The notes beneath the pieces are model-generated. The model was not told the origin of the DNA. It saw only the letters and a list, made by a program, of their open reading frames with translations, and made no database searches. Below, piece by piece: positions 38,745 through 52,400 of a DNA stretch of 64,000 nucleotides. Source of the stretch: Zhengitettix transpicula (taxonomy: Eukaryota > Arthropoda > Insecta > Orthoptera > Tetrigidae); NCBI GenBank assembly GCA_037074705.1, contig CM073592.1, positions 58,579,129 through 58,643,128 on the forward strand, written 5' to 3'. The translations under genes were made by a program, and so were the position numbers. Numbering within the stretch: position 1 is the first letter of the stretch; every line of letters starts with the position of its first letter.

Positions 38745-41700
38745 ATGAGCTCGAAAGATAAAGAAAAGACATTTCCCGAACGATTCAAGCAATTCTTTCG
38801 AATGGGCAAGGGAGCTACTGGTAAGTGAAATAACATTTAATGACATTTCTCAATTTAAAGAGTTTTTTTCGTAATTTATTTTATGGTTTCGCAGGAAGCT
38901 TGAAAAGTAGGGTGGATTTCTCCTTGACACCAGAAATAGAAAGAGATCTTCGTCCAGATACACCCTTGAATCACCGAATAAAAACCATAAAGGAACTAAC
39001 AGAAAATGTACGACTTAATCGACTCGAAGACGTAAGTTATGAATTGAATATATTGTGCGAGTGATAATAATTCAATTTTTCTATATCTTCTCTTCATAAA
39101 ATGATTTCTGTCGTGTTCTAAGAATTATACCACAATGAAAATTGTGAAAATAAAAGTATTAATATATTAATGCAAATTGAACAAGCAATCCCTTTCACTT
39201 TAAACTATAAATTTCCAATAAACTCCAGTCAGATATTCATTTCTCTGGAATAGACTTTTTTTAGTATGCTTATTTAATAAAATTGTGATTGTAATTATTC
39301 CCAGCTCTGATCCTTATTTTTTTCTCTGAAGACAGTTTTTTCCACTGTCCATAATGTTAGATTCTTCTTTCTAATTAATGGAGAACCTGAATAACAATAC
39401 TAAATATTTCCACACTGTTATAAACTTTCAAATAATTTTAATGTTAATATCTTTTAAATGTTTGTGTGAGTTTTATATGAATTGTACAATAATTTTTAGT
39501 CTTCAGTATCTGTATCACTGATATGGTTCATTTAAAAATTTTAGAATATCATGAAAAAGTTGTGGTTTACAACAAAAGATCTACTTGGCCCAGAAAACAG
39601 CAAAGAACATCGTCATATTACATTTTCTTTTCTACGTTGTCTTGTTCAGGGACAGTATGAAAAGTTGGGTATGATGCGGGTTCATCTGTTTAGACTTGTC
39701 AAGGATCACAATATTGCAGATGATGCTGTTCCAAGGTGATGTTATGTAATTTTTTTTAATGATTATACTACAAGTTAATTTTGTTATGAAAATGGACTTA
39801 GTGAATTGGCTTATTATTGAAGTTTATTAATAATTAGATAAAATAGGAACATAACGGACAAAATGAAGTGATCCAAAACTACCACACAACATTTCTGGAA
39901 TCCTTGTTGCTTTGTCAGCTGATTAAAAACACCAAAGAGCCGTAAATATGACATAACTGCACAGTCCAGTTGACGAACTCGAACACTTTAATTATGATAA
40001 TTAATACTTTTTATGTTAAGCTGATAGATTTGGGTTAAGAAAAAGAAACATCAGAAGTTTTTAGATAAATTAATTTCTGCAGTATTACATAGTGTGTGTA
40101 TGAAGTACAAAATGCCAACTGACTAATTGTTTTTGTTCTGAATAATCCCAAGCACAATATTTGTTTCGGTACATATCATAAAATCTAATTTTCAACTTGT
40201 AATGTGTGAGTAAATTCACATTTGTAGAATATGGGTACAATTAACGCAGACCTCAACCCCTTTATCCATATAAACACTTTTAAATGCACTAGTTTGGACA
40301 CATTTGCAACATTAATTTTCCATAGATCGTCATGAGAAGCACAGCTCCAAGAGTCATACATTTTACACTACCTACAACTAATTAATTAATAATTTTATTT
40401 ACATGAAAATCAAGTAAAGATAACATTATAAAAATCTATCAAATGATTACAATTAAATTTTAATATATAAAATCTATATAATTATTTTAACTTTAAAATA
40501 TTTCAATAATATTACAATGTTACAAATAGTTCCTGCTAAGTACCAAGATTACATGTTTATGAATGAGAATAAATTTTCGAAATACTCATTTACAGTGTAG
40601 GAGTGGCTGAGTAGAATTTTTTCAGCTCAGTTTTGAACAGAGTGTTTCTTAATACTTTTATATTATCAGGAAGTTTGTTAAAAATTGATATTCTGGTATA
40701 TTCCACCCCTTTTTGTGCCACTACAGATACTTAAAACTCTTATGTAAATTATTTTTATTTATTGTATTAAATTAATGTTTAACTGAGTTGGTTATTAAAT
40801 GTATCATAATTATTTATTACAATCAATTAGTAAATGAATTGACTAGAGAGAGTAAGAATACATAATTTCTTGAATAGCTCTGTGCAAGAAGTCTTAGAAT
40901 TTAGTGTATGAGTTAGTAAATTTATTTTGTCAGAAAATTTAAGTGAAAAATGAAATAGGTTTGTCGTGTATAATAATGTAAGTGTATTTGTATTTTGTTT
41001 TTTTAATTGAATCTCATTACCATAAGTTTTGGTAACATACCCTTGAAAGAATTAAATTGAACTTACTGTGCTTGGATGTCATAGTAAACCTTTAGAACCC
41101 CATAAATATTATTTTAAATTGCAACTCCAGTTGCAGAAATTGTTTCTGTATTGTGTACTTATATTTTCTTATGGTTTAATGATCTTTATCTTCGATTAAT
41201 GTACCGCAGAACATATGTCCAATGCCAAACATCTAATTAATAAACCATCAGTATTCTTCAAACATATAATCAATTGGAAACATTTATTTGATTAGCAAAA
41301 TTCTATTATTTTAGTTGTTGACGCCAGGTACTATTCCAGATTTAAATCAGAAATGCTTCATATTAAATCTAACATCACTGCAAATTCATTCTATCATTCC
41401 CAACAATGGCTATTATCCTTTATTGCTATGCTAACCCCACTTTGTTTTTCCATTGTCTTGGCATTAAACTTTGTTTTAGCTTAGCTTTTGAGTTGGTCAC
41501 CTGGTTCATTTGGCAGTGTGTCTTACTTACAGGTCTTGTGGTTTTTTAATCATCTGATGAAACCAACAAAGTTTGAAGAAAAATTGTGTGGTATTTAATT
41601 TATCACTTATTTTTTGTATGTTATTTTGCAATTTATTCAATTAGTATGCTTGTAACACAGACATTTTATATTTTGTTATATTTATTTTAGGTAAATGTTC

Positions 41701-42484
41701 TAAATAACTTGTTCTTAATATTTTAAAGATTGGAATTACTTCAAAGCCTCACTGAGAATGGTAGAGATATTCTTTATTTTGAAGAAGAAATTGGACCCTT
41801 CTTGCTTCAGAGTATGCCTGCTTTCACAAGTATAGGGAAAGCTCAGGAATTTGTATCAATATTAGTCAACATTATAAAATTCAATGCAGCTTACATAGAT
41901 GAAGATATTGTTACAGGCCTCCTTCTGTAAGTAACAATTGAACTGTTAACATTTAGATAGGAAAGAGAGACAGCGATATTGACTTACCTGAAACCAATAG
42001 TTGGTCCAATAGGACTGGGACTGAGGGGAGAGAACATTACAAATATTTGAGGGCGAGAGCCCCCTTCCTTAGGAGAGAAGGTCTGATTGATTGACTGATT
42101 TCAGGTCGGTCAACTTCACTGCCTGTCTTTCCTATCTAAATGCATTATTTAATTTAACCTTGTCACATTTTCCTTATATATATATAATTGTCCACAATAA
42201 GACTGTCTATATTTGCCTGGTCAGGAACTTGACCCGGTGGCCGAGATGGTTAAGGCGTCTGTGTACTAAGCAGAATACGTGGGTTCAAGTCCCGCCTGGG
42301 TCAAATATTTTCAGTCTTTCCTTCTTCTTCCATACTTCTCTCTGCTTTGAACATATGCTTTTCTATGTGCGTAATTCTTCGCCCGAGCATATGAATTCAC
42401 ATAAAGCGCAATCCTCCTATTTATTTCTATCCTTCCTCACTATCCAAGTTTGAATGTGAATTAGTTCCTTAATGGATTCTCCTA

Positions 42485-42552
<68 letters not shown>

Positions 42553-45500
42553 CACTGTAATAATCAGAAATTATTTAATTTTAAATTAAAATAACCCCAC
42601 ATTGGAGCACAAAATAATCAAAATTATTTACAAATGTATTTAATTATATTTTAAAGTTAAGATAAGCCTTACGTTATAAACAAATTAAAAGTTAAAATGA
42701 AAGGATTTAAATAAAAACAAGAATTCAAATTATAACAAAATTAATTTAATAAACCAAATTCTTATCTCAGTTTTTTTTACAAGTTGGTATTGTGCATCGG
42801 CTTAATTTTCAGGGCCACCTATCGTGCCTTCAATAAAGATAGTTACAAAATGACAATTAAAATCTTACAATGCAAAATATTCCTGACTTAAATAATTATT
42901 GAAATGCGAAATCTAATGATTGAAACTCAAAATCTGACGATAATTATATTTACTCATTAGGTTTACTAATATTAAAATCCCTTTTGGTTTACTTTATGCT
43001 TAGCTGTTCATCTGGGCTTGATCTCACTTGAATTTTTTAACACATCACAGAAAGGCCATATATCACTGAATTTAAAGATGTTCTAGTTTTCAAACACAAA
43101 TCACTTTCTGCTCTTAACTGTTGATAACGTTGGTTTTTAAAACTTTGATAATTGCAATAATATGGCAATAGATTAAATATTTCAGACTGTCGACTTGTAA
43201 TTTCAAAAACCCTGGGACTTTTAATACAATATGTCTCTGCTGCCTAATCACACTTGCTCAATCACGGTACCAGGAACTCTGAATACTGACTCCACAAAAG
43301 ACACCTTTCGCCATCCTGGTCCAAGAAACTCTGAATATCTCAAGTTTCGTACATCTCAGTGCTGTCTGAGGCAACAATGCAACTCCAGCGAACAAGCATT
43401 ATAAGCTCTATAGTCTTGTAGAGAATCCTCATACTTATGACGCCGATAATGGAAATCGATAAGTTTTGTTTATTAAATAATTACATATTCTTAATTACCA
43501 CAATATATATAATTGTGATGTTGGTATGGAAAGGAAAGAGAGAGAGCTTTTGGCTTACCTGAAAGTGAAATACAGTAGCCATTGGGAACCAAAGGTTGTT
43601 CTTCAAATTTTCAGAGGCTCTCGGCCTCCTTTTTCAGGAAGGAATAACAACCTTCGGTTTCCTATGGGTACACCATACTTTACTTTTAGGAAAGCCACAA
43701 GCTAATCTCTCTTATCTTTCCATACCTATATCGCAATTATTTTTCACAATGTCATATCTTTACTAATATTATTATTACTAACTGGGTGCCCGGCGTTGCC
43801 CAAGATGTCATTTATGTATAACCCCCAATATGACTCCAACTTCGGTTTCTTTTCCATTATTTTTATGTAACGCTCCTTGAACCCTATCTCTAAATGTGAT
43901 CACCTCACACGCCGAAGGGAGTTGAAGTCATTGACCTAATAATTAGACTCAGCGAATTTCATAGTATCTGAATTGATTCGCATAATTTTTTTTATTTAAC
44001 TTACCTCCATCCCACCCTTAAGCTTGCTCCCCTCACAGGGGTTGAAATTATCCACAAACAGCATTGGTATAAATACTATCAAAGTAATTAACCCCAGGAA
44101 ATAATTATCGCAAATATCAGCTGTTTAACATGTTTGAAAATTTCGACCCCCGACCACTCCTGTTTTGGGACTTAAATGGCAAGTTGAATGTCGTAATTAA
44201 ACTCGGTGACAACTATAACCCCGGATTCGACTCCAACTCGATAGTTTCTGAGTTCTTTTTATGTAATGCCGCTTCACGCATACCCTTAAGGGTGCAGCCC
44301 TCCAAAGTCCGAAAGGGGTTGAAATTATACACAGAGAATTAAAAGCAAAATCGGTAGAAATATTATAAATGACATTGTCCCGACAAATATTTATTCGCTA
44401 CAAAAATCGACCGTTTAACGCGTTTAAAAAAATTTACACCCCCGCCAACTCTTCCTTCAGGGAGTTAAAAACGGTTAGTTGAATGTAATAATTTAACTCA
44501 TTGACCTCCATGACCGTGGATTTGACTCCAACATCGATTGTTTTTGCATCATTATAATGTACTTCCACTCCACCCCCACCCTTACGGGGAGCTCCATTCC
44601 CAATCCTGAAAGATGTTGAAATTATACACGAGCAAACGTAGAGAAAATATATTAATCTAATTGATCGTAAAATATATTTAATAGACACAAAAAATGGCCG
44701 GTCAACTTGTTTTAAAATTTCTATCTCCTGTACAGCTCCGCCCAACTCATCCCAACCCAGCCGATACCCGCGTGTTGCCCAGATTGTCATAAAGAAATTC
44801 AGCGACATCCATTACCTTGGATTTGACTCGAATTTTGGTTGTTTTTGGGTTATTTTCTTGCAAATCCCCTCCACCCCCACCCCTATCGTGCCTACAAACG
44901 TCAGTGGCCCTGGAATTTATTTATTCCACGCTAATATCAATGATTTAACATGTTTTAAAAATGCCACCCCGTCCATTCCTGCCCCATGTGATTAAATTGG
45001 TAATTGAATATCATCTCAGATCACATCAGTTGAAAATCTCTCTTTGATCCCTAAAAATATTTATCTGCCTAAATATTGACTGTTTTAGCATGTTTGATGT
45101 TTCCATCCCCTTCCCTCTCATGCTGAAAAAGGGTTATATTTTACAAATAACATCGGTATATATATTATCAATGCCTTCGCCCTTGACAATTATTGACTGT
45201 TTAATATGTTATAAAAATTCCACCCCATCCACCCCCGCCCAGGGGGTTAAATGGCCAATTGAATGTCATATCCAAACTCATTGACATCCATAACCCTAGA
45301 TTCGACTCCAATTTCGATAGCTTTTGCGTTATTTTTATGTATTGTCACTCCACCCCAATCCCATTCCCGAAAGGGGATGAAATTAAACACAGAGAACATA
45401 TAGAGAAATTTCATTATTTTCATTGATCCAGAATTATATATTTATTCAACACAAAAAACTGCCGGTCAACATTTTTTTAAAAATTCTAAACCCTTGACCT

Positions 45501-48382
45501 CCACAGCCCAACTCCTCCTACCCCAGCCCACCCTTCGCGCGTAGTCTAGATTGTCATGAATAAAATCAGCGACCTCCATTACCTTCGATTTGACTCGAAT
45601 CTCGGTTTTTCTCACGTTATTTTTTATGAGTCCCAATCCACCACCACGCCATACCATGCTCATCTTTCATGCCGCAAGAGGGGTTAAAATTTTACACAAA
45701 CTTGGGTAAAAATACTATAAATCTAATTAAACCTGAAAAATATTATTCAACTCTAATATCGGTCATGATTTATTGTTTCAATGATTCCACTCCTGTCCAT
45801 CTCCACCCCTCAGAGTTAAATGACCAATTAAATGTCATAATTTAACCCAGCGACATTCATAACCTTGTATTTGACTCTAATTTCGGTTTTATTCACGTTA
45901 TTTATTTTTAACTCCCGTTGACCCCCATCCCTAAAGTATGCTCTCTCCCAATCCCGAAATGGGTTCAAATTAAACACGGAGAACGTGTAGTGAAATTTTA
46001 ATAATTTCTTTATATATATTTATTCGACACAAAATTCATAATTTTACTTATTTTAAAATTTCTACTCTTTACCCACCACCGCCCAACTTCTCCCACCTTA
46101 GTCCAACCTCGCGGGTTGCTTAGATTGTCATAAATAAACTCAAGGACATCCATTACCTTCGATTTAAATAGAATCTCGGTTCTATTAGTGTTATTTTCTG
46201 GTATCTCACCACCTCTAAGCGTGATCGCACTCATATTGCTAGGGGTCGAAATTTTACAAACATTAAATATGTGCAAATACTATAAATGTAATTATCCGTT
46301 AAAAATATTTATTCCACACAAATATTGACCGTTAAACATGTTAGATAATTTCCATGCCTGGTTCACCCCTGCCTTTGGGTGTTGGATGGCCAATTGAATA
46401 TCATAATTAAACTCTGCGACATCCACAACTCTGGATTTGATTGTATTTTCAGATTTATTCGCATTATTTATTTATTTACCCTCACCCCTAAGAGTGCTCC
46501 TATCCCATCCTGTAGGGTATGAAAATATAATCAGATAACATCAGTTGAACACTATCCCTTCGATACGGAAAAATATTTATCTTCCAAAATATCGGCGGTT
46601 TTAGCATGTTTGAATGTTTCCACCCCCTTCTGTAGGTGTGCTTCCCTCTCATGCCAAAAGGGGTTAAATTTTACAAACAACATCGACATTGACCTCGACA
46701 ATTAATTATGTTACACTTAAATGTAATTATCTGTTAAAAATATTTATTCCACACAAATATTGATCGTTTAACATGATAGAAAAATTCCAACCATGTCCAC
46801 CCCATCCACTCCCACCGTTGGGGTTAAATGGCCAATTGAATGTTATAATTGAACTCGGCGATATCCATAACCCTTGATTTGACTCCAATCTCGGTTGTAT
46901 TCACGTTATTTTATTGTAGTGTTTCTCGACCCCACCCCTAAAGGTGCTCTACTGATAAGCCCGAAAGGGGTTGAAGTTATACTCAGAGAACATGTAGAGA
47001 AGTTTTATGAATCTCACTGATCCTGAAAAATATTAGTTGTTGCAAAAATCAGTAGATTAACATGTTTGACAATTTCCGCCCCGACCACCCCCGTCGCTGG
47101 AAGGTAATTGCTAGTTTAATGTCATAATTAAACTCAGCATTATCCATAACTTTGGTTTTGACTCCAGTCTCGGTTGTATTCGAGTTATTTTCTTATCACA
47201 TTCCTCCACCCCCACCCCTAGGTTGCTCCTTTCCCATGCTGTAAAATGTTTAAATTTTGTTGACATACAAATACTATTAATCACTTTTACCCAGAAAATA
47301 TTTATCAGATTCAAATATCGGCTGTATTAGCATGTTTGAAGATTTCCACCCCAACCACCCCCGCTTGGGGAACTTAAACGGCAACTTGAATATCATAATT
47401 AAACTCGCTAACAATCATAACCCTGGATATGAGTACAATATCAATTGTGTTCTCGTTAGTTTTATATAAATCCACTCCACCCCGCCCTTAAGAGCGCTCC
47501 ACTCCAAATCCCAAAAGAGGTTTTATAAAATATATCGAATATGTATATAAATATACTAAATCTCGGTGAACCAGAAAAATATTTATTCAAATCAAATATC
47601 TGCCGTGTTTGCATGTTCCAAAATTCCCCCCCCCCCCCCCGGCCACCCCTGCATCTGAGGGGTAAATGCTAAGTTGAATGTAATAACTAAACTCAGTGGC
47701 CATAACCTTCGATTTGACTCCAATCTCGGTTGTATTCGTGTTACTTTCCTGTAAAGCATCTCCACCCCAAACCCTAAGGGTGCCGTTTTCCCAGGGTGTA
47801 GGGGATGAAAATTATATTCAGATAACATCGGTAGAAACACTATCAATATCTTTGACCCCTAAAAATATTTATCTGACTCAAATATCAGCTGCTTTAGCAT
47901 GTTTAAATATTTCCAACCCTGTCCACCCCCGCTTCTGGGGTGGTAGACGCGTCTCACCCCGACAGTGTTTGTTTCATGGTCACAAAGAGCACGTGTACAA
48001 AATTTGGTGAAATTTGCTTCACTGGTGTAGATTTGTATTCTCCACCCCAAACCCTATGGGTGCCGTTTTCCCGTGGTGTAGGGGATGAAAATTATATTCA
48101 GATAACATTGCTAGAAACATTATCAATTGTTTTGATCCCTAAAATTATTTATCTGACTCAAATATCGGCTGTTTTTGCATGTTTAAATATTTCCACACCA
48201 GTCCACCCCCGCTTCTGGAGGGGGGTAGATGCATCTCACCCCGACCGTGTTTGTTTCCTGGTCGCAAAGAACACGTGTATGAACTTTGGTGAAATTTGCT
48301 CCACCGGTGTAGATTTGTATAAGGAACATACAAATAAACAAACAAATATACAAACAAACAAACACACTGCTTTATTTATTAG

Positions 48383-48430
<48 letters not shown>

Positions 48431-49380
48431 CACGCACACACACACACACACACACACAAATATAAGCAAGAAAGGATGATATAACATTGTCAAACCTATC
48501 AACTCATCTGGATGGGGAAGGGAGGAAGTGATAGTCTGACCTTAATATTTAAGTTAATACTTGAATGTGGATTTCTCAGGTTTCTACCCAGGTATATCTT
48601 ATGTGAAACACACACGACTTTTCTACAGGTATATCTGCCATATCGTCAGGTGACGACGATGATGGACCTTGCTTTCGAAACATATTTCATTCTGTTGTCA
48701 TATACCAGACAAGATATATATATATATACATACAATATTAGGAGAATCCATTAAGGAATTGGAACTAATTTGGTGACAAACTCACATTCAAACTTGGATA
48801 GTGAGGAAAGATAGAAAATAAATAGGAGAAATAGGAGGATTACGCTTTATTTTCTATCCTTCCTCACTATCCAAGTTTGAATGTGACTTTGTCACCAAAT
48901 TAGTTCCAATTCCTTAATGGATTCTTCTAATATTGTATTTATTCCTTAATGGAAGCTCCTAATACTTCATCCCCTCTACTCTATCCATTCATCAACTAAA
49001 CAACTAATTGTCCACAATAAGACTGTCTATATTTGCCTGGTCAGGAACTTGACCCGGTGGCCGAGATGGTTAAGGCGTCTGTGTACTGAGCAGAATACAT
49101 GGATTCAAGTCCCGCCTGGGTCAAATATTTTCAGTCTTTTCTTCTTCTTCCATCCTTCTCTCTGCTTTGAACATATGCTTTTCTATGTGCGTAATTCTTC
49201 GCCCGAGCATATATATATATATATACAATTTTAGGAGAATCCATTTAAGGAACTAATTCACATTCAAACTTGGATAGTGAGGAAGGATAGAAATAAATAG
49301 GAGAAATAGGAGGATTGCGCTTTATTTCTATCCTTCCTCACTATCCAAGTTTGAATGTATATATATATATATATATATGC

Positions 49381-49429
<49 letters not shown>

Positions 49430-52400
49430 CTGGGTATAAATCCAAGATTTCATCAAGTTCACAGAAAAATCTACATTCGCTAAGTTAATAGTTGTTTTCC
49501 AACTCTGCAGCATGCCAAGTTTTCAAGGGCCTCAGTTCCCTTCCTCAGAATATAACATGCTATGTTGGTTGCTCACACAGTCACATTCAAACTCTGGAGG
49601 GTTTACTATTTGCTGTCTCTGTTTACCCTCAGAAATATTCACATGAAAACTGAAAAATATTATGTTAGTTAATAATCCTTCACCTATCAATGAAGGAAAT
49701 AATTACAAATTAAATGGTGCTATATAGTACCATGGTTAAAAATATATACAGATTTAATTATTATTTGTTTAGTAAATTATTTACATGATTTTCCTGTCTT
49801 CTTTTTTTAATGGAAATGTTTACTTTTGGTTTAAGGAACGTATGTTACTTATGTTGTTGGAGTAGCTCACCACAAGAGGTTCTTACATGTCTTACATTGC
49901 TCGATACTGTTGTGTGCTATAGCAAATTTCCACCAGAGTCACTTCCAATTTTTATTGGTGCTTTGTGTAGAACTGTAAATGTAGAAGATTACTGTGCATC
50001 CAGTTGGAAGGTGGGTACTGAAGAAATATTACTAGGATGAAATTTATCTATTTAGTTAAATAGTTTGTGTATGATATATGGTATCAAATGGAATCAATGC
50101 TTTACTCAGTTTGTAAATCTTTTATTAGGCCCAGCTTCTATTTTTTTCTTGTTACACTTTAAGGACCTAGAAATTTTTGTGAAATCATAGTGTATCAGAA
50201 TAAGGGGTTTCTTAACTCTAGAATGGTGGAGAAGTGTAATTTATTAAGTGAACAATTCGTATTTCATCATTCATTTTGATATTCCAAATTATTTTTATAA
50301 GGTCATAGTAGCAAAAAATGGAAAGTAAGAAATGAATAAAGCCATAATTGAATTATGTTACAAACTGTAAAAAATGTTTCTCAACAAAGTATAAATAAAG
50401 GTCAATTCCATGTTTCTTTGCTATCTTGTTCTATTTGATTTAATTGATTACATGACCCCTTTTCAAGAATAAACCATTTTCAATCAAAAGTGAATACACA
50501 AATGCAGTATTATTAAATGTTAAATTTTACATTGCTGCTATATATCTGTGCCAATCTATATTGTAAAATATTCAGAAGTAGGATTAATTTTTTCTAGTTT
50601 TACATACAAATTCAAGATGACAAAAGTAACAAAATTAATCAACACACATGCAATAAATATCCATTTGGAAAATTATTACAGAGTGATTTTAATTTATTTC
50701 AACATATATCTTTATATGTTAATTTTTTTGTATTCAGCTTAGTCTTTTAAAATTAAATTTCTATAAATACTTAAGTTTTTATTTTATTTTTCAGGTTATG
50801 CGCAATCTGTTAGGGACTCATATGGGCCACTCAGCATTATTTACAATGTGCAAGATTTTACAAGCTCCTAACTCAGTATGTGATGTTTACATGCTTAGGG
50901 GAGCTATATTCTTTATCTATATGGGTCTGTGGGGTAAGAATAGAGCACTTAATCTGAAATACGAACCTACTGCTGTATTACCCTCATTTCTTCATGTAAG
51001 TTGTAAACCATGCATATTTAACTAGAATGTTCAATTTATCAATTTAAGATGATTAGTTGATTTTAGGTTACAAATTGATTTCGGTGACCAAATGGCACAT
51101 GGGGATGTGCCTTCTTGCCTCTCTTCTGATGAAAGAGGCTAACGTCTCTGAAAATTTGAAGAACTTTCTCCTGCTCTGAGTGGAAATGTTGAGCTTTAAT
51201 TTCAGATAAGCCACCACCTTCCTTGCTTTTCTTTTTATACCAATCATTTGGACATTTTCATGTCTTTACTTGTGTTTATATGAAAAGAAAAAGGAGAAGT
51301 TAGTGTCTTACCTGAAATCAAGGTTCAACATCACTATGCTGGACAGGAGGAAGTTCTTTAAATTTTCTATCTTTTAATAAATGTTTTAACTATGTTTGAT
51401 GTTTATACATGTGTTTATGATACAGGTATGCAATTAAATACTGAATTTTTTTCAGGCATTGTCTTGCAACCATTCCTTAGTAATGTATGAAATGATGCTG
51501 AGTATACAGGTTTTGATTAAAGAAAATGGTTTATCCCTACTAGATCCTTCATGGGATCTAGTGCTTTCAATTATAGAGGCCATCATCACTCATTTAGGTA
51601 CTTTCATTTTAAAAAATAGTTACTCATTATTTAGTCATTTTTTCTTAATATTTTGAATATACTTATTAAAAACTATTACAATTGCAGAAAATAATCATTT
51701 AACTGATCGATAATAATATAATTTATTAATAGATTATGCAAATATGGTCTTTAAATATCTATTTTATACAGTGGTTGGAAAAAAGGCTTAAGAAATATGT
51801 TGTTATACTTTGACATGTTAATGAAGCAGCTTCAAATGCTTTATTGAAGAAATGTTTATTTCTAGTCACATAACTTCTTTCTGTGTGTTTACATTTGTAC
51901 TGTTCATTGTAAATATAACTCAAATTTTTGAGTTACATAATTTATTTGCATAAACTTTGCTTGTCCCAACTGTAGATCGAGAATCTCATATCTCTTCTCT
52001 GATAAGTTGAAGTTTATTTATTTATTACTAACTGGGTGCCTGGGTTGTCATAAATCCATAAACCCCGATTATAATCCAATCTCAGTTGCTTTAGTGTTAA
52101 TTTTATGTAACACACCTGGATCCCTATCCCTAAATGTGCTCACCTCCCATGGCCAAGGGGGTTGAACTCATTGACCACAAAAAAGTTTCATTCAATGAAT
52201 ATATCAGCTGTTTTAACATGTTCAAAAATTTCCAGCCCCGCTACTGTGGGTTAAACAAAACTTATTTATTCAACACAAAAATTGGCCGTTACATTGTTTG
52301 AAAATTTCTACCTCCTAGCCCCACACGCACCAGGTTGTGATAATTAAACTTGGTGACATCCATAACCCTGGATTTGACTCTAATCTTAGTTGTATTTGTG

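Noticed and set aside
42231..42303. A functional tRNA-Ser gene
   Set aside because: Missing long variable arm, an anticodon not normally used, and location inside a dispersed repeat with a decaying second copy.
44434..48010. Several open frames within the tandem-unit element
   Set aside because: They change frame and length from unit to unit and occur on both strands, as expected for non-coding repeats rich in CCACCCC.
43785..48385. CRISPR-like array
   Set aside because: The units are about 285 bp, diverged and contiguous in an insect intron, with no short identical repeats or unique spacers.
48236..48502. Open frames through the TA/CA microsatellite at 48.3-48.5 kb and 49.3-49.5 kb
   Set aside because: They are low-complexity Ile/Tyr and Val/Cys runs produced by dinucleotide repeats, not genes.
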